DNA of 64,000 bases, from the NCBI RefSeq assembly GCF_900109745.1, contig NZ_FOAV01000013.1, positions 1 through 64,000 of the forward strand, given 5' to 3'. The translations under genes and the position numbers were made by a program. This DNA comes from Roseateles sp. YR242. GTDB taxonomy: Bacteria; Pseudomonadota; Gammaproteobacteria; Burkholderiales; Burkholderiaceae_C. Positions 54,946 to 64,000 of the stretch are shown in pieces. Each line of letters opens with the position of its first letter. The stretch's first letter is position 1. The notes below the pieces were generated by a model. It was not told the DNA's origin and did no database searches. It worked only from the letters and a program-made list of their open reading frames with translations.

Positions 54946-57870
54946 TCATCTCCCCGCGCCGGGCGCGGCACCGGTGGATTCGTCTTCATCAAAGCTGGGC
55001 AGCACCGGCGGCGTGCCCAGCGGCACCGCCAAGCTGAACCGGGCGCCGCCCGATGGCGCCGCCTTTCCGGCCTGACCGGCCTGACCAGCTTGTCCGCCCT
55101 GGCCGTCCTGCCCCGCACGCTCCACCCGCTCCGCCCAGATGCGGCCTCCATGGGCCTGCATGATGGCACGGCCGATGGCCAGACCCAGGCCCACACCGGG
55201 CAAGTGCGATTCGCTCTGGCCCCGGGTGAACTTCTCGAACAGGGCCTCTTCACGCCCCGCCGGCAGCCCGGGCCCGTTGTCCTCCACCGACACCAGCAGT
55301 TCGTCCTGCCGGGTGCGCGCCACCACCCGTACCTCACTGCCGGGCGGGGTGTACTTGGCGGCGTTCTCCAGCAGGTTGGCCAGCACACGTTCCAGCAGCG
55401 CCGCGTCCACCTCCACCAGCGGCAGGCTGGCCGGCACATCCAGAATCACCCGGTGACGGGCCAGTGCAGACCCCATCAGCTGCAGGCTGCTGCCCACCAC
55501 CTCATCAATCGGCTGCCACTGTCGGTTCAGCTTCAGCGCCCCGCTCTGCAGCCGCGCCATGTCCAGCAGGTTGTGCACCATGGCGTTGATGCGCAGGGAC
55601 TGCTGCTGGATGGCGCGGGCGGCCTCTACCGCATCCAGGGTTTCCAGCTTTTCCAGCTTTTGCGGTTGTTCCAACGCGCTCGGCTTTTCCAGCGTGTTCG
55701 GCTTTTCCAGCGTGTTCGGCTTTTCCGGCGCCTCTCCTGCCGTCCCCTGGCGCTGCGCGGCCCGCTCCAGCGAGCCCGCCAGGGTCTCCGCCAGCCCCTG
55801 CAAGGCGGCCAGCGGCGTGCGCAGGTCGTGCGAGAGCGCCGACAGCAGCGAATTGCGCAGCCGCTCGGATTCAATCTGCAGCAGCGCCTGCTGTGCCACC
55901 GCCACGTAATGCACCCGCTCCAGCGCCTGGCCGGTGATGCGACCAGCGGTATCCAGCTGCGCCCGCCGCTCGGGCAGCCACAAGGTGCGCGCATCCCCCG
56001 GCTTCAGCGCCAGCACGCCACGGCTGCGCATGGGCGCGCGCAGCGGCAGATAGAACCAGGCGCTGCCCGGCAGGGTGTCGGTGCCCTGCCCGGCCGGCTG
56101 CTCATGGTCCAGGGCCCAACGTGCGGTGCCGGGGTCCGGCGCCTCGGCGCCGGGCAACAGGGGCTGGGCGGGCGACGCCTGAAGATGATCGTCATCGTCC
56201 AGCACATAGACCAGGGCACGTCCGCCGAACTGCTGGGCAAGTTGCTGTTCGGCCGTGGCCACCACCTGCTCCACCTGCAAGGCGCCCGCCAGCTCGCGCG
56301 TCAGCTCAAAGAGCCCGCGTGCGCGCGCCTCCCGGTCCGCCGAAACCCGCGCTTCATAACGCAGGCCAGCGGTCAACTGGCCCGTAACCAGCCCGACCAC
56401 CAGCATCACCCCGAAGGTGATCAGGTATTGCACATCGCTCACCGCAAAGCTCAGCCTTGGCGCGATGAAGAAGAAATCGAAGAAGGCCACGCTGAGGAAG
56501 CTGGCCAGCACGGCCGGGCCACGCCCCAGCCGCAGGGCCACCCCCACCACGCCCAGCAGAAACAGCATGACGATGTTGTCGCTGGCCACCAGGTGGCTCA
56601 GGGGCCCGCACACCAGCGCCAACGCGCTGCAGGCCAGCGTGGCCCAGAGATAACGCGCCGGGTCGTTGAAGCGCGGCGCCGCTTCCTCCGCAGACGTGCG
56701 CTGCGTGGGCGAGGCGCCCACCTGCAGCAGGTCCAGCTCGGGCGCGGCCGTGCGCAGCCAGGTGGCCAGGTCGCGCTGGCCGCGCCACCAGGCGGGCGAA
56801 GCACCACGGCCCATCACCAGCTTGGAGAGGTTGTGCGCCCGCGCATAGTCACGCAGGGCCGTGGCCGGCTCCTGGCCCGCCAGCACCGCCGTGCTGGCGC
56901 CCAGGTCCTGCGCCAGCCGGACGACCCGCAGCACCCGCTCGCGGTGGGCGTCCGGGAGGCGGTGCAGGCGGGGCGTCTCCACATATACCGCGTGCCAGCT
57001 CACCGCCAGTTGCTGCGCCAGCTGGGCCGCACTGCGCACGACGCTTTCCGCCTCGTCGCCCGGACCGATGGCGCAGAGGACGGCGGATTCGGTCTTCCAG
57101 ACCTGCGCAATGCGTTCATTGCTGCGCCAGGCCTGCACATCGTTCTCGACCCGGTCGGCCGTGCGGCGCAGCGCCAGCTCCCGCAGGGCCATGAGGTTGC
57201 CCTTGCGGAAGAAGTGCTGGCCGGCGCGTTCCGCCTGAGCGCCCTGGTAGACCTTGCCGGCCTTGAGCCGCGTCAGCAGTTCATCGGCCGGCGTGTCCAC
57301 CAGCACGACTTCGTCCGCACGGTCGAAGAAGGTGTCAGGCAGGGTCTCCTGCACCCGCACGCCGGTGATGCCGCCCACCACATCGTTCAGGCTCTCCAGG
57401 TGCTGGACGTTGACCGTGGTGTAGACGCTGATGCCGTTGGCCAGCAGCTCCTCCACATCTTGCCAGCGCTTGGGATGCCGGGAGCCGGCAACGTTGCTGT
57501 GCGCCAGCTCGTCCACCAGGATCAGCGCCCCCGGCTGGCCCTTGAGCTGCGCCAGCGCGCCGTCCAGATCGAACTCAGGCAGGCTGCGGCCCCGGTAGGC
57601 CACCTGCCGCAGCGGCAATTGCGGCAGGCGCGGCAGACTGTCCACCAGGGCCGTGGTGTCGGCCCGCCCGTGCGTCTCCACCACGCCCACCACGGGTGCA
57701 TGGCCCTGCGCCTGCAACTGGCGGGCCGCCTGCAGCATGGCGTAGGTCTTGCCAACGCCCGCCGAGGCACCAAAGTAAATGCGCAGCCGGCCACGGGTGT
57801 CAGCCTGGGCCTGCTCACGCAGTTGCGCAAGCAGCGCATCGGGGTCGGGGCGGTCGTCGTCGACGGTCAT
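54946..57870 (-). CDS. kdpD: KdpD potassium sensor kinase
   Basis: A 974-aa sensor kinase. The N-terminal KdpD domain has Walker A GASAGVGKT at 34-42 and a Walker B-like LILVDELAHSN. A universal-stress-like domain lies about 265-385, four membrane segments (DUF4118) about 400-500 and a GAF domain about 520-650. The HisKA motif ALSHDLRTPLAAL has His681, and the HATPase domain is at about 800-945. Between the two HisKA helices (about 705-737) lies a low-complexity insert built of EKPNTL-like units that the family lacks. A second Gly/Gln repeat (GQDGQGGQAGQAGQ) lies near the C-terminus. The length exceeds the usual 890-900 aa. Confidence 0.93.
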   Translation of the reverse strand: MTVDDDRPDPDALLAQLREQAQADTRGRLRIYFGASAGVGKTYAMLQAARQLQAQGHAPVVGVVETHGRADTTALVDSLPRLPQLPLRQVAYRGRSLPEFDLDGALAQLKGQPGALILVDELAHSNVAGSRHPKRWQDVEELLANGISVYTTVNVQHLESLNDVVGGITGVRVQETLPDTFFDRADEVVLVDTPADELLTRLKAGKVYQGAQAERAGQHFFRKGNLMALRELALRRTADRVENDVQAWRSNERIAQVWKTESAVLCAIGPGDEAESVVRSAAQLAQQLAVSWHAVYVETPRLHRLPDAHRERVLRVVRLAQDLGASTAVLAGQEPATALRDYARAHNLSKLVMGRGASPAWWRGQRDLATWLRTAAPELDLLQVGASPTQRTSAEEAAPRFNDPARYLWATLACSALALVCGPLSHLVASDNIVMLFLLGVVGVALRLGRGPAVLASFLSVAFFDFFFIAPRLSFAVSDVQYLITFGVMLVVGLVTGQLTAGLRYEARVSADREARARGLFELTRELAGALQVEQVVATAEQQLAQQFGGRALVYVLDDDDHLQASPAQPLLPGAEAPDPGTARWALDHEQPAGQGTDTLPGSAWFYLPLRAPMRSRGVLALKPGDARTLWLPERRAQLDTAGRITGQALERVHYVAVAQQALLQIESERLRNSLLSALSHDLRTPLAALQGLAETLAGSLERAAQRQGTAGEAPEKPNTLEKPNTLEKPSALEQPQKLEKLETLDAVEAARAIQQQSLRINAMVHNLLDMARLQSGALKLNRQWQPIDEVVGSSLQLMGSALARHRVILDVPASLPLVEVDAALLERVLANLLENAAKYTPPGSEVRVVARTRQDELLVSVEDNGPGLPAGREEALFEKFTRGQSESHLPGVGLGLAIGRAIMQAHGGRIWAERVERAGQDGQGGQAGQAGQAGKAAPSGGARFSLAVPLGTPPVLPSFDEDESTGAAPGAGR

Positions 57871-57888
57871 CGGGGCATTGTCACCTTG

Positions 57889-58049
57889 GGAAAGCTCTGA
57901 ATAACTCCCGCGAGCCGAGGTGGCCCTGATTCGGGATGGGGCGCAAGGCGCAAACCGCAGCTCTAGCGGGCGCTATGGCGAAGATTTGCAACGCTGCGGA
58001 CCGCCCGAAGCGGGGTCCGATCGGCCGCGAGGAGTAATGCGGAGCTTCC
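57889..58049. repeat. Complete MITE-like repeat, 161 bp
   Basis: Imperfect terminal inverted repeats of 24 bases bound the element. The left end is GGAAAGCTCTGAATAACTCC then CGCG. The right end, read on the other strand, is GGAAGCTCCGCATTACTCCT then CGCG. No open frame is present inside. Partial copies of the ends occur at 12141, 19407 and 49279. The form is that of a small non-autonomous transposable element; the parent insertion sequence cannot be named from this window. Confidence 0.6.
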
Positions 58050-58094
58050 CTGGCGGCGGATGGGGCTGATTTTGGAGGGCCAGGAGCCCCGTGG

Positions 58095-58970
58095 TCAGAA
58101 GGACTTGCTCACGCCCACCACCACACCTGTGTTGCCAAGACGCTTCGGCCGCAGGCCACCCGCATCCCCGGCCTGGTACAGCGCCTTCTCGGCATCCGTG
58201 CCCACCAGGGAGGCGCTCAGCGTCAGGCCCAGGCTCTCCACCGGCTTGCTCAGCGACAGTTTCCAGTCCGTGTAGGACAGATCTCCATAGTGACGGACCC
58301 ACAGGTGCCCCACATGGGCCGTGGCGGCATACCCCTGGCCGAGGTCAAAGCCGTAGTTCAGGTCCAGGTAGGCACTGCCCTTGGAGCTGCCGGCCGGGGT
58401 CAGCGCGCTGAAGTAGGCGTAGCTGGCAGTGGTGCTGTTCAGGCCGAAATAGTCAGTGGTGGCAACGGAGAGCTTGGCGGAGAAGCTGCCGGCTGTCACG
58501 GCGGCATAGACGTCGACGTTGTCGTATTTCTCGCCGCTGGGCACGCCGGGCGCGCTGTTGAGCCGGGCGCCGGGGTACAGGTAGGCCAGCGCGCCGACGT
58601 CCAGCGTCACGCCCTCCACCACCGCCGTCTTGAAACCGCCATACAGGTCCAGCTCGAGACCCGCACCGTTGTTGTAGCTGTTGCCGGAGACATTGGAGCC
58701 CCAGGCGCCGAGGTACCAGCCGCTGGCGTGGGCATAGTCGAAGCCCCCCTGCACGGCCGGACGCTTCCAGGTCTGGCTGATGCCGCGGAAGCGGTAGTCG
58801 CTGACGAGGCCGATGTTGGCCACAACCGGTCCGGGTGCGGGTGCGGATGCGGGCGTGGCGGCGGATGTGTCGCCCGGGGCCGGCGGCGGGGAGGCCTCAC
58901 CCTCGGCACGCGCAGCGGCGTGCAGCAGGCAGGAAGACATCAGGAACAGGGTCAGGAGACGAGTTTTCAT
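58095..58970 (-). CDS. TorF-family putative outer-membrane porin
   Basis: A 291-aa exported protein. The signal peptide ends near residue 22 (AARAEG), and a Pro/Ala linker follows. The barrel starts VVANIGLVSDYRFRGISQT, the hallmark of the TorF/TIGR02001 outer-membrane family, then GGFDYAHASGWYLGAWGSN. The C-terminus VVVGVSKSF ends in Phe, as required for barrel insertion. It lies between kdpC and kdpD on the same strand. Two hairpins separate it from kdpC and a repeat separates it from kdpD, so it may be its own unit. A role in potassium or solute entry is only suggested by position. Confidence 0.85.
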   Translation of the reverse strand: MKTRLLTLFLMSSCLLHAAARAEGEASPPPAPGDTSAATPASAPAPGPVVANIGLVSDYRFRGISQTWKRPAVQGGFDYAHASGWYLGAWGSNVSGNSYNNGAGLELDLYGGFKTAVVEGVTLDVGALAYLYPGARLNSAPGVPSGEKYDNVDVYAAVTAGSFSAKLSVATTDYFGLNSTTASYAYFSALTPAGSSKGSAYLDLNYGFDLGQGYAATAHVGHLWVRHYGDLSYTDWKLSLSKPVESLGLTLSASLVGTDAEKALYQAGDAGGLRPKRLGNTGVVVGVSKSF

Positions 58971-58983
58971 AGGACAGGACTGG

Positions 58984-59038
58984 GCACCGCCTGAGGCGGT
59001 GCAATGAATGAAAGCTTGGAGTGGCGCCGCACGGCGCC
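58984..59038 (-). promoter_or_regulatory. Two hairpins between kdpC and the TorF-like gene
   Basis: Two perfect GC-rich inverted repeats: GCACCGCC-TGA-GGCGGTGC (58984-59002) and GGCGCCG-CA-CGGCGCC (59023-59038). Neither is followed by a T-run on the minus strand. They may be transcript-stabilising structures or weak attenuators that separate kdpFABC from the TorF-like gene. Confidence 0.45.
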
Positions 59039-59052
59039 GTGGGTGAGCTGGC

Positions 59053-59883
59053 TCAGGGCGCAGAAGCAGCAGCCGCAGGTTCTGTTCCTGCAGGCGCTGT
59101 TGCTGCAGGTCCTGTTCCTGCGGGCGCTGTTGCTGCTGGCACTGTTGCTGCGGCAGGCACGGCGACCTTCTGACCGGGTTCGCGGTCGAGCGCCAGGTTG
59201 AGCAACAGCACGTTCACGCGGGGCTCGCCCAGCACGGCCAGGTCCCGGGCCTCAGTGTGCGTCTGGATGAGACGTTGCACCGCCTCCAGCGACAGGCCAC
59301 GCTCACGCGCCACCCGGCCAGCCTGGTAACGGGCGGCCGCCATGCTGATGTGCGGGTCCAGCCCGCTGGCCGAAGCGCTGACCAGGTCCACCGGTACCGG
59401 TGCGGTATTGCCGGGGTCCGCCGCACGCAGCGCGTCGATGCGGCCCTTCACCGCGTCCACCAGCGCCGTGTTGGTCGGCCCCTGGTTGGAGCCGCTGGAA
59501 TTGGCGGCGTTGTTGGCCATCGGCCCGGTGGCCGACGGACGGCCCCAGAAATAACGCGGCGCACTGAAGTTCTGGCCGATCAGCGCGGAGCCGACCAGGT
59601 GGCCGTTCTGCTCGACCAGGCTGCCCGCCGCCTGCTGCGGGAACAGCAGCTTCGCCAGGCCGGTCACGGCCGCCGGGTACAGCAGGCCCGTGACGGCGCT
59701 GAGCAGCACAAAGCCCACCAGGGCCGGGCGCAGCATCCGCAGCAGCGAATGATCGTTGGAGGAGGCGCTCGCAGCGCCAGCAGTTGCCGCGGGCGCCAAG
59801 GCTGCTGGGGCGGCCGTCGTTGTCTGGGTTGCTGCGGTTGCTGCGGCCACCGAGGCCGACGTTTGCAGGGAGTTCGTTTGCAT
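59053..59883 (-). CDS. kdpC: KdpC, potassium-transporting ATPase C subunit
   Basis: A 276-aa subunit, against about 190 in E. coli. The family core is at about 48-240: a membrane helix [20 protein letters not shown], then [40 protein letters not shown] and [15 protein letters not shown]. Excess length lies at both ends: about 45 Ala/Thr-rich residues before the helix and an Ala/Thr/Gly/Pro repeat tail (units like ATAPAGT) after the core. KdpC stabilises the KdpA-KdpB complex. Its gene starts 26 bases after kdpB. Confidence 0.92.
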   Translation of the reverse strand: MQTNSLQTSASVAAATAATQTTTAAPAALAPAATAGAASASSNDHSLLRMLRPALVGFVLLSAVTGLLYPAAVTGLAKLLFPQQAAGSLVEQNGHLVGSALIGQNFSAPRYFWGRPSATGPMANNAANSSGSNQGPTNTALVDAVKGRIDALRAADPGNTAPVPVDLVSASASGLDPHISMAAARYQAGRVARERGLSLEAVQRLIQTHTEARDLAVLGEPRVNVLLLNLALDREPGQKVAVPAAATVPAATAPAGTGPAATAPAGTEPAAAASAP

Positions 59884-59909
59884 GATGGGGTTTCCTTGAT
59901 GCCCGGCGC

Positions 59910-62147
59910 TCAGACGAGATGCAGTGCCACCAGCAGCAGGTCGATGACCTTGATGCCGATGAAGGGCACGATCAGGCCGCCCAGGCCATAGATCCAGAGG
60001 TTGCGGCGCAGCAGTGCAGCGGCACCGATGGGGCGGTAGGCCACGCCCTTGAGCGCCAGCGGGATCAGCGCCACGATGATCAGCGCATTGAAGATCACAG
60101 CCGACAGGATGGCCGAGGCCGGGCTGTGCAGCTGCATGACGTTGAGCGCCGCCAGTTGCGGATAGGCCCCGAGGAACATCGCCGGGATGATGGCGAAGTA
60201 CTTGGCCACGTCGTTGGCGATGGAGAAGGTGGTCAGCGATCCGCGGGTCATCAGCAACTGCTTGCCGGTCTCCACGATCTCCAGCAGCTTGGTGGGGTTG
60301 GAGTCCAGGTCCACCATGTTGCCGGCCTCCTTGGCGGCCTGCGTGCCGCTGGCCATGGCCACGGCCACATCGGCTTGCGCCAGCGCCGGGGCGTCATTGG
60401 TGCCGTCGCCGGTCATGGCCACCAGGCGGCCTTCAGCCTGGTAGTCACGGATCAGCTGCAGCTTGGCCTCGGGCGTGGCTTCTGCCAGGAAGTCATCCAC
60501 ACCGGCCTCGGCGGCAATCGCGGCGGCCGTCAGGCGATTGTCGCCAGTGATCATCACCGTCTTGATGCCCATGCGGCGCAGCTGCGCGAAGCGCTCCTTG
60601 ATGCCGCCCTTGACGATGTCCTTGAGTTCCACCACCCCCAGGACACGGGGCTGGCCCGCTTCCAGGTCGGCCACCACCAGCGGCGTGCTGCCACGGCGCG
60701 CCACCTCGTCCGCCACCGTGCTCACCTGGGCCGGCATCTGCCCGCCATGGCTCTCGACAAACCGGCGGATGGCGTCCACCGCCCCCTTGCGCAGCTGGCG
60801 GTGCGGGGCTTCGGGCTGGCCAAAGTCCACGCCGCTCATGCGCGTCTGGGCGGTGAACGGCACGAAGTGGGCCTGCAGGCTGGACAGCTCACGCTCACGC
60901 AGGTTGAAACGCTGCTTGGCGAGCACCACGATGCTGCGGCCTTCCGGGGTTTCGTCCGCCAGGGACGCCAGCTGGGCGGCATCGGCCAGGCCCTGTTCGC
61001 CAATCCCGGGCGCCGGCATGAAAGCGCTGGCCTGACGGTTGCCCAGGGTGATGGTGCCGGTCTTGTCCAGCATCAGCACGTCCACGTCGCCCGCAGCTTC
61101 CACCGCGCGGCCCGAGGTGGCCACGACGTTGGCCTGCATCAGGCGGCTCATGCCGGCCACGCCGATGGCCGACAGCAGGCCGCCGATGGTGGTGGGAATC
61201 AGGCAGACCAGCAGCGCCACCAGTGCGGTGATGGACACCACCGTGCCGGCACCCGCGGACGTCACGCTGTAGAGCGAGAACGGCAACAGCGTCACCGTCA
61301 CCACCAGGAACACCAGTGTGAGGGCCACCAGCAGGATGGTGAGCGCAATCTCGTTGGGGGTCTTCTGGCGCTTGGCGCCTTCCACCATGGCGATCATGCG
61401 GTCCAGGAAGGCTTCGCCCGGGTTGACGGCGATACGCACCACCACCCAGTCCGACAGCACCCGGGTGCCGCCCGTGACGGCGGAGAAATCCCCACCGGAC
61501 TCGCGGATGACGGGTGCGGATTCCCCGGTGATGGCGCTTTCGTCCACCGAGGCCACGCCTTCGATCACCTCGCCGTCCAACGGCACCAGGTCGCCGGCTT
61601 CCACCAGCACCACATGGCCCTTGCGCAGCTCTTCCGAGCTGACCGGGTGCCAGGACGACCCGTGGCGGGGCTGATCCAGCTTCTTGGCCCAGGTCTTGGC
61701 CTTGAGGCCGCGCAACGAGGCGGCTTGCGCCTTGGAGCGGCCTTCAGCCAGCGCTTCGGCGAAGTTGGCAAACAGCACGGTGAACCACAGCCACAGCGCG
61801 ATGCCCAGCATGAAGCCCGGGCCTTCGGCACCGGCGAGCGCCGGGTTGCCGAAGCTCGCCAGCCACAGGCCTGTGGTCAGCACGCTGCCCGCGTAGACCA
61901 CGAACATGACCGGGTTGCGCAGCTGCACAGCCGGCGCCAGCTTGGCGAAGGACTGCCGCAGGGCGGGCTTGACCAGCGCGGGGTCCCAGAGGCTGCTGTC
62001 CTTGCGGGGACGGGGTTCGCGCGGGGCCGGCGAACCGTGGGACGGGCCGGCGGCATGGCCAGGGGGGGCGGCATGGCTGCCGCCGAGGATATCGGTGCGT
62101 GCATTCGCCGGCACCGCGGTGGGGATGGTCTTGAGTTGTGTTGTCAT
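59910..62147 (-). CDS. kdpB: KdpB, P-type ATPase subunit
   Basis: A 745-aa P-type ATPase. The actuator motif TGES is at 207-210 and the phosphorylation site is Asp361 in [24 protein letters not shown] is the hinge motif, with [20 protein letters not shown] after it. About seven membrane segments are present. The N-terminal 50-60 residues (Pro/His/Ala-rich, before [16 protein letters not shown]) are longer than in E. coli. It hydrolyses ATP to drive potassium uptake through KdpA. It lies 16 bases after kdpA. Confidence 0.95.
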   Translation of the reverse strand: MTTQLKTIPTAVPANARTDILGGSHAAPPGHAAGPSHGSPAPREPRPRKDSSLWDPALVKPALRQSFAKLAPAVQLRNPVMFVVYAGSVLTTGLWLASFGNPALAGAEGPGFMLGIALWLWFTVLFANFAEALAEGRSKAQAASLRGLKAKTWAKKLDQPRHGSSWHPVSSEELRKGHVVLVEAGDLVPLDGEVIEGVASVDESAITGESAPVIRESGGDFSAVTGGTRVLSDWVVVRIAVNPGEAFLDRMIAMVEGAKRQKTPNEIALTILLVALTLVFLVVTVTLLPFSLYSVTSAGAGTVVSITALVALLVCLIPTTIGGLLSAIGVAGMSRLMQANVVATSGRAVEAAGDVDVLMLDKTGTITLGNRQASAFMPAPGIGEQGLADAAQLASLADETPEGRSIVVLAKQRFNLRERELSSLQAHFVPFTAQTRMSGVDFGQPEAPHRQLRKGAVDAIRRFVESHGGQMPAQVSTVADEVARRGSTPLVVADLEAGQPRVLGVVELKDIVKGGIKERFAQLRRMGIKTVMITGDNRLTAAAIAAEAGVDDFLAEATPEAKLQLIRDYQAEGRLVAMTGDGTNDAPALAQADVAVAMASGTQAAKEAGNMVDLDSNPTKLLEIVETGKQLLMTRGSLTTFSIANDVAKYFAIIPAMFLGAYPQLAALNVMQLHSPASAILSAVIFNALIIVALIPLALKGVAYRPIGAAALLRRNLWIYGLGGLIVPFIGIKVIDLLLVALHLV

Positions 62148-62163
62148 GACAGGCTCCGGCGAA

Positions 62164-63960
62164 TCAATGGGTCCAGAGCATCAGGTGCTCCACGACCGGG
62201 CCGAGCGCAAGCGCGGGCACGTAGTTCAGCAGGCCGACCAGCAGCACGGTGCCGATCAGCAGCACCACGAACAGCGGGCCGTGGGTGGGCAGCGTGCCCT
62301 CGCCCACCGGCACCTTCTTCTTGGCGGCCAGGCTGCCGGCAATGGCCAGCACCGGCACGATCATCAGGAAGCGGCCCAGCCACATCGCGACGCCCAGCAA
62401 GGTGTTGTAGAACGGGGTGTTGGCAGACAGGCCGGCAAAGGCGCTGCCGTTGTTGTTGGCCGCCGAGGTGAAGGCGTAGAGGATCTCGCTGAAGCCGTGC
62501 ACGCCGGAGTTGGCGATGCTGCTGATGCCCAGCGGCGAAAGCACGGCCACCGCCGTACCGGCCAGCACCACGATGGGCGTGACCAGCAGCGCCACCGCGC
62601 TCATCTTCATCTCGAAGGGCTCGATCTTCTTGCCCAGGTATTCCGGCGTGCGGCCGATCATGAGCCCGGCAATGAACACCGCCAGGATGGCAAACACCAG
62701 CATGCCGTACAGGCCGGTGCCCACGCCGCCAAACACCACCTCGCCCAGCATCATCATCACCATGGGCACGGCACCACCCACCGGGGTGAAGGAGTCGTGC
62801 ATGGCGTTGACGGCACCGCAGGAGGCGGCGGTGGTGACGACCGCAAAGAGCGAACTGGCGGAGATGCCGAAGCGGGTCTCCTTGCCTTCCATGTTGCCGC
62901 CGGCCTGCAGTTCGCCGGCCTGGATGTCCACGCCCTGGGCGGCCACCAGCGGGTTGCCCGCCTGTTCCGCCGGGGTGGCCACCAGCACGCCGGCCACGAA
63001 CATCACCGTCATCGCGGCCAGCACCGCCACGCCCTGGCGCCAGTCCCCCACCAGTTGGCCGAAGCTCAGGCACAGGGCCGCCGGGATCACAAAGATCGCC
63101 AGGATCTGCAGCAGGTTGGACAGTGGCGTGGGGTTCTCGAACGGGTGCGCCGAGTTGGCGTTCAGAAAGCCACCCCCGTTGGTGCCCAGCATCTTGATGG
63201 ACTCCTGCGAGGCGATCGGGCCCATGGCCAGCGTCTGGGTGGTGGTGCGCTGGTTGTCCAGCAAGGGTTGGCCCTGGGCGTCCTTGAGCGGCTGGCCGTC
63301 AGCGTCCAGGCGGGGCGTCTGGAACTCGGTGGCTTCCAGGGTCTGCACCGTCTTGTAGGCGTCGAAATTCTGGATCACGCCCTGCTGCACAAACACCAGC
63401 GCCAGCACCAACGACAGCGGCAGCAGCAGCCAGACCGTGATGCGGCTCAGGTCCGCCCAGAAGTTGCCAACCTGGCCGCTGAGCTTGTGGGAGAACCCGC
63501 GGATGAGCGCAAACACCACCGCGATGCCGGTGGCGGCGGAGAGGAAGTTCTGCACCGTCAGCGCCAGCATCTGGGTGAGGTAGCTCATGGTGGCCTCGCC
63601 ACCGTAGCCCTGCCAGTTGGTATTGGCCACAAAGCTGATGGCGGTGTTGAAGGCGGAGTCCGGGCTTACCGACGCCATGCCCTGCGGGTTCAGCGGCAGC
63701 ACATCCTGCAGGCGCTGCAGCAGGTAGACCACCAGCACGCCCAGGAAGTTGAAGATCAGCAGCGCCAGCGCGTACTGCTTCCAGTGCATGCCCTGTGCCG
63801 GCCGGACACCGGCCAGGCGGAAGAACGGGCGCTCCACGGCCAGCAGCCACTGCGGCAGCCGGCCGGTGGCCAGCCGGGTGATCCAGCGCGCCAGCGGCCA
63901 GGCCAGCAGCAGGGTCAGGCCAAGAAAAATGATGAGATTGAGAGTTGCCAGGCTGTTCAT
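62164..63960 (-). CDS. kdpA: KdpA, potassium channel-like subunit
   Basis: A 598-aa polytopic membrane protein with about ten hydrophobic segments and four pore-loop regions. Recognisable segments are [62 protein letters not shown] and [16 protein letters not shown], the selectivity-filter-like loops of KdpA. It binds and conducts potassium in the KdpFABC complex. It is slightly longer than the E. coli protein (557 aa). Confidence 0.95.
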   Translation of the reverse strand: MNSLATLNLIIFLGLTLLLAWPLARWITRLATGRLPQWLLAVERPFFRLAGVRPAQGMHWKQYALALLIFNFLGVLVVYLLQRLQDVLPLNPQGMASVSPDSAFNTAISFVANTNWQGYGGEATMSYLTQMLALTVQNFLSAATGIAVVFALIRGFSHKLSGQVGNFWADLSRITVWLLLPLSLVLALVFVQQGVIQNFDAYKTVQTLEATEFQTPRLDADGQPLKDAQGQPLLDNQRTTTQTLAMGPIASQESIKMLGTNGGGFLNANSAHPFENPTPLSNLLQILAIFVIPAALCLSFGQLVGDWRQGVAVLAAMTVMFVAGVLVATPAEQAGNPLVAAQGVDIQAGELQAGGNMEGKETRFGISASSLFAVVTTAASCGAVNAMHDSFTPVGGAVPMVMMMLGEVVFGGVGTGLYGMLVFAILAVFIAGLMIGRTPEYLGKKIEPFEMKMSAVALLVTPIVVLAGTAVAVLSPLGISSIANSGVHGFSEILYAFTSAANNNGSAFAGLSANTPFYNTLLGVAMWLGRFLMIVPVLAIAGSLAAKKKVPVGEGTLPTHGPLFVVLLIGTVLLVGLLNYVPALALGPVVEHLMLWTH

Positions 63961-63969
63961 GGCCAGCTT

Positions 63970-64000
63970 TCAGAACCGCTCGGCGCGCCACAGCGCGACC
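63970..64000 (-). CDS. kdpF: KdpF C-terminal end (partial)
   Basis: The last ten codons before kdpA on the minus strand read VALWRAERF followed by TGA at 63972-63970. This matches the usual C-terminus of the KdpF small membrane subunit (typically ending in a R-x-E-R-F pattern). The rest lies outside the window. It stabilises the KdpFABC complex. Confidence 0.65.
   Translation of the reverse strand, partial: VALWRAERF

Noticed and set aside
55640-55735. Short direct repeats considered as a CRISPR array
   Set aside because: Units are 18 bases, contiguous without spacers and in frame inside kdpD.
54856-57900. A 1014-codon open frame on the plus strand opposite kdpD
   Set aside because: kdpD on the minus strand has every family motif; the antisense frame is His/Gln/Arg-rich and has no recognisable domain, as expected from high GC.
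59919-62471. An 850-codon open frame opposite kdpB
   Set aside because: It is a composition artefact of kdpB; no family motif, rich in His, Gln and Gly.

Overview
The window is about 64 kb of GC-rich chromosomal DNA from a betaproteobacterium. I place it in Burkholderiales, most likely near Roseateles, Mitsuaria or Rubrivivax. The reasons are Bug-type (TctC) solute receptors, a DUF4148 protein, Burkholderiales-type porins, Pmd-style protocatechuate 4,5-cleavage genes, a PEP-CTERM protein and heavy-metal-type two-component proteins. This placement is inference; no rRNA or tRNA gene is present to confirm it.

Layout. Positions 1-770 are AT-richer and hold a two-gene unit of unknown function, the second gene cut by the window edge. 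Positions 1340-11289 form one tightly packed operon for a hybrid type II secretion / type IV pilus-like machine: PilO-like, PilP-like, a secretin with N-terminal TPR-like repeats and a C-terminal cohesin-like domain, four pseudopilin-type proteins, GspF, GspE, PilM-like and PilN-like. No prepilin peptidase is present. An IS30 transposase remnant then runs in frame into an ORF6N gene. A secreted two-CBM GH18 chitinase follows on the other strand and is a plausible cargo of the machine.

Positions 14442-24795 carry a DUF4148 protein, an orphan CusS-type kinase, a two-domain FabG, a 51-aa DUF3309 protein, an FAD oxidoreductase, and an EmrAB/NodT-type drug efflux operon read divergently from its TetR regulator, with a clear operator-promoter overlap.

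Positions 24878-39967 form a plant-polyphenol catabolic island: porin, gallate dioxygenase with a divergent LysR regulator, a tannase-family esterase, a second LysR regulator, and a nine-gene operon (ModA-like protein, pmdE, pmdF, a Bug receptor, a DUF1932 oxidoreductase, pmdD, pmdA, pmdB, pmdC). Tannase would release gallate. Gallate and protocatechuate cleavage converge on 4-oxalomesaconate, and PmdE and PmdF take this to pyruvate and oxaloacetate. No LigU/GalD-type isomerase is visible.

Positions 40081-54204 hold a membrane diguanylate cyclase, a DUF3606 protein, a periplasmic molybdenum aldehyde oxidoreductase (paoABC), a hybrid histidine kinase, an orphan CusR-type regulator, a Crp/Fnr regulator, a PEP-CTERM protein, moaE and a glutamine amidotransferase-like protein. 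Positions 54230-64000 hold the potassium-responsive Kdp system, kdpFABC and kdpDE, with a TorF-like outer-membrane protein and a MITE-like repeat between the two halves. Partial copies of that repeat occur at three other places in the window.
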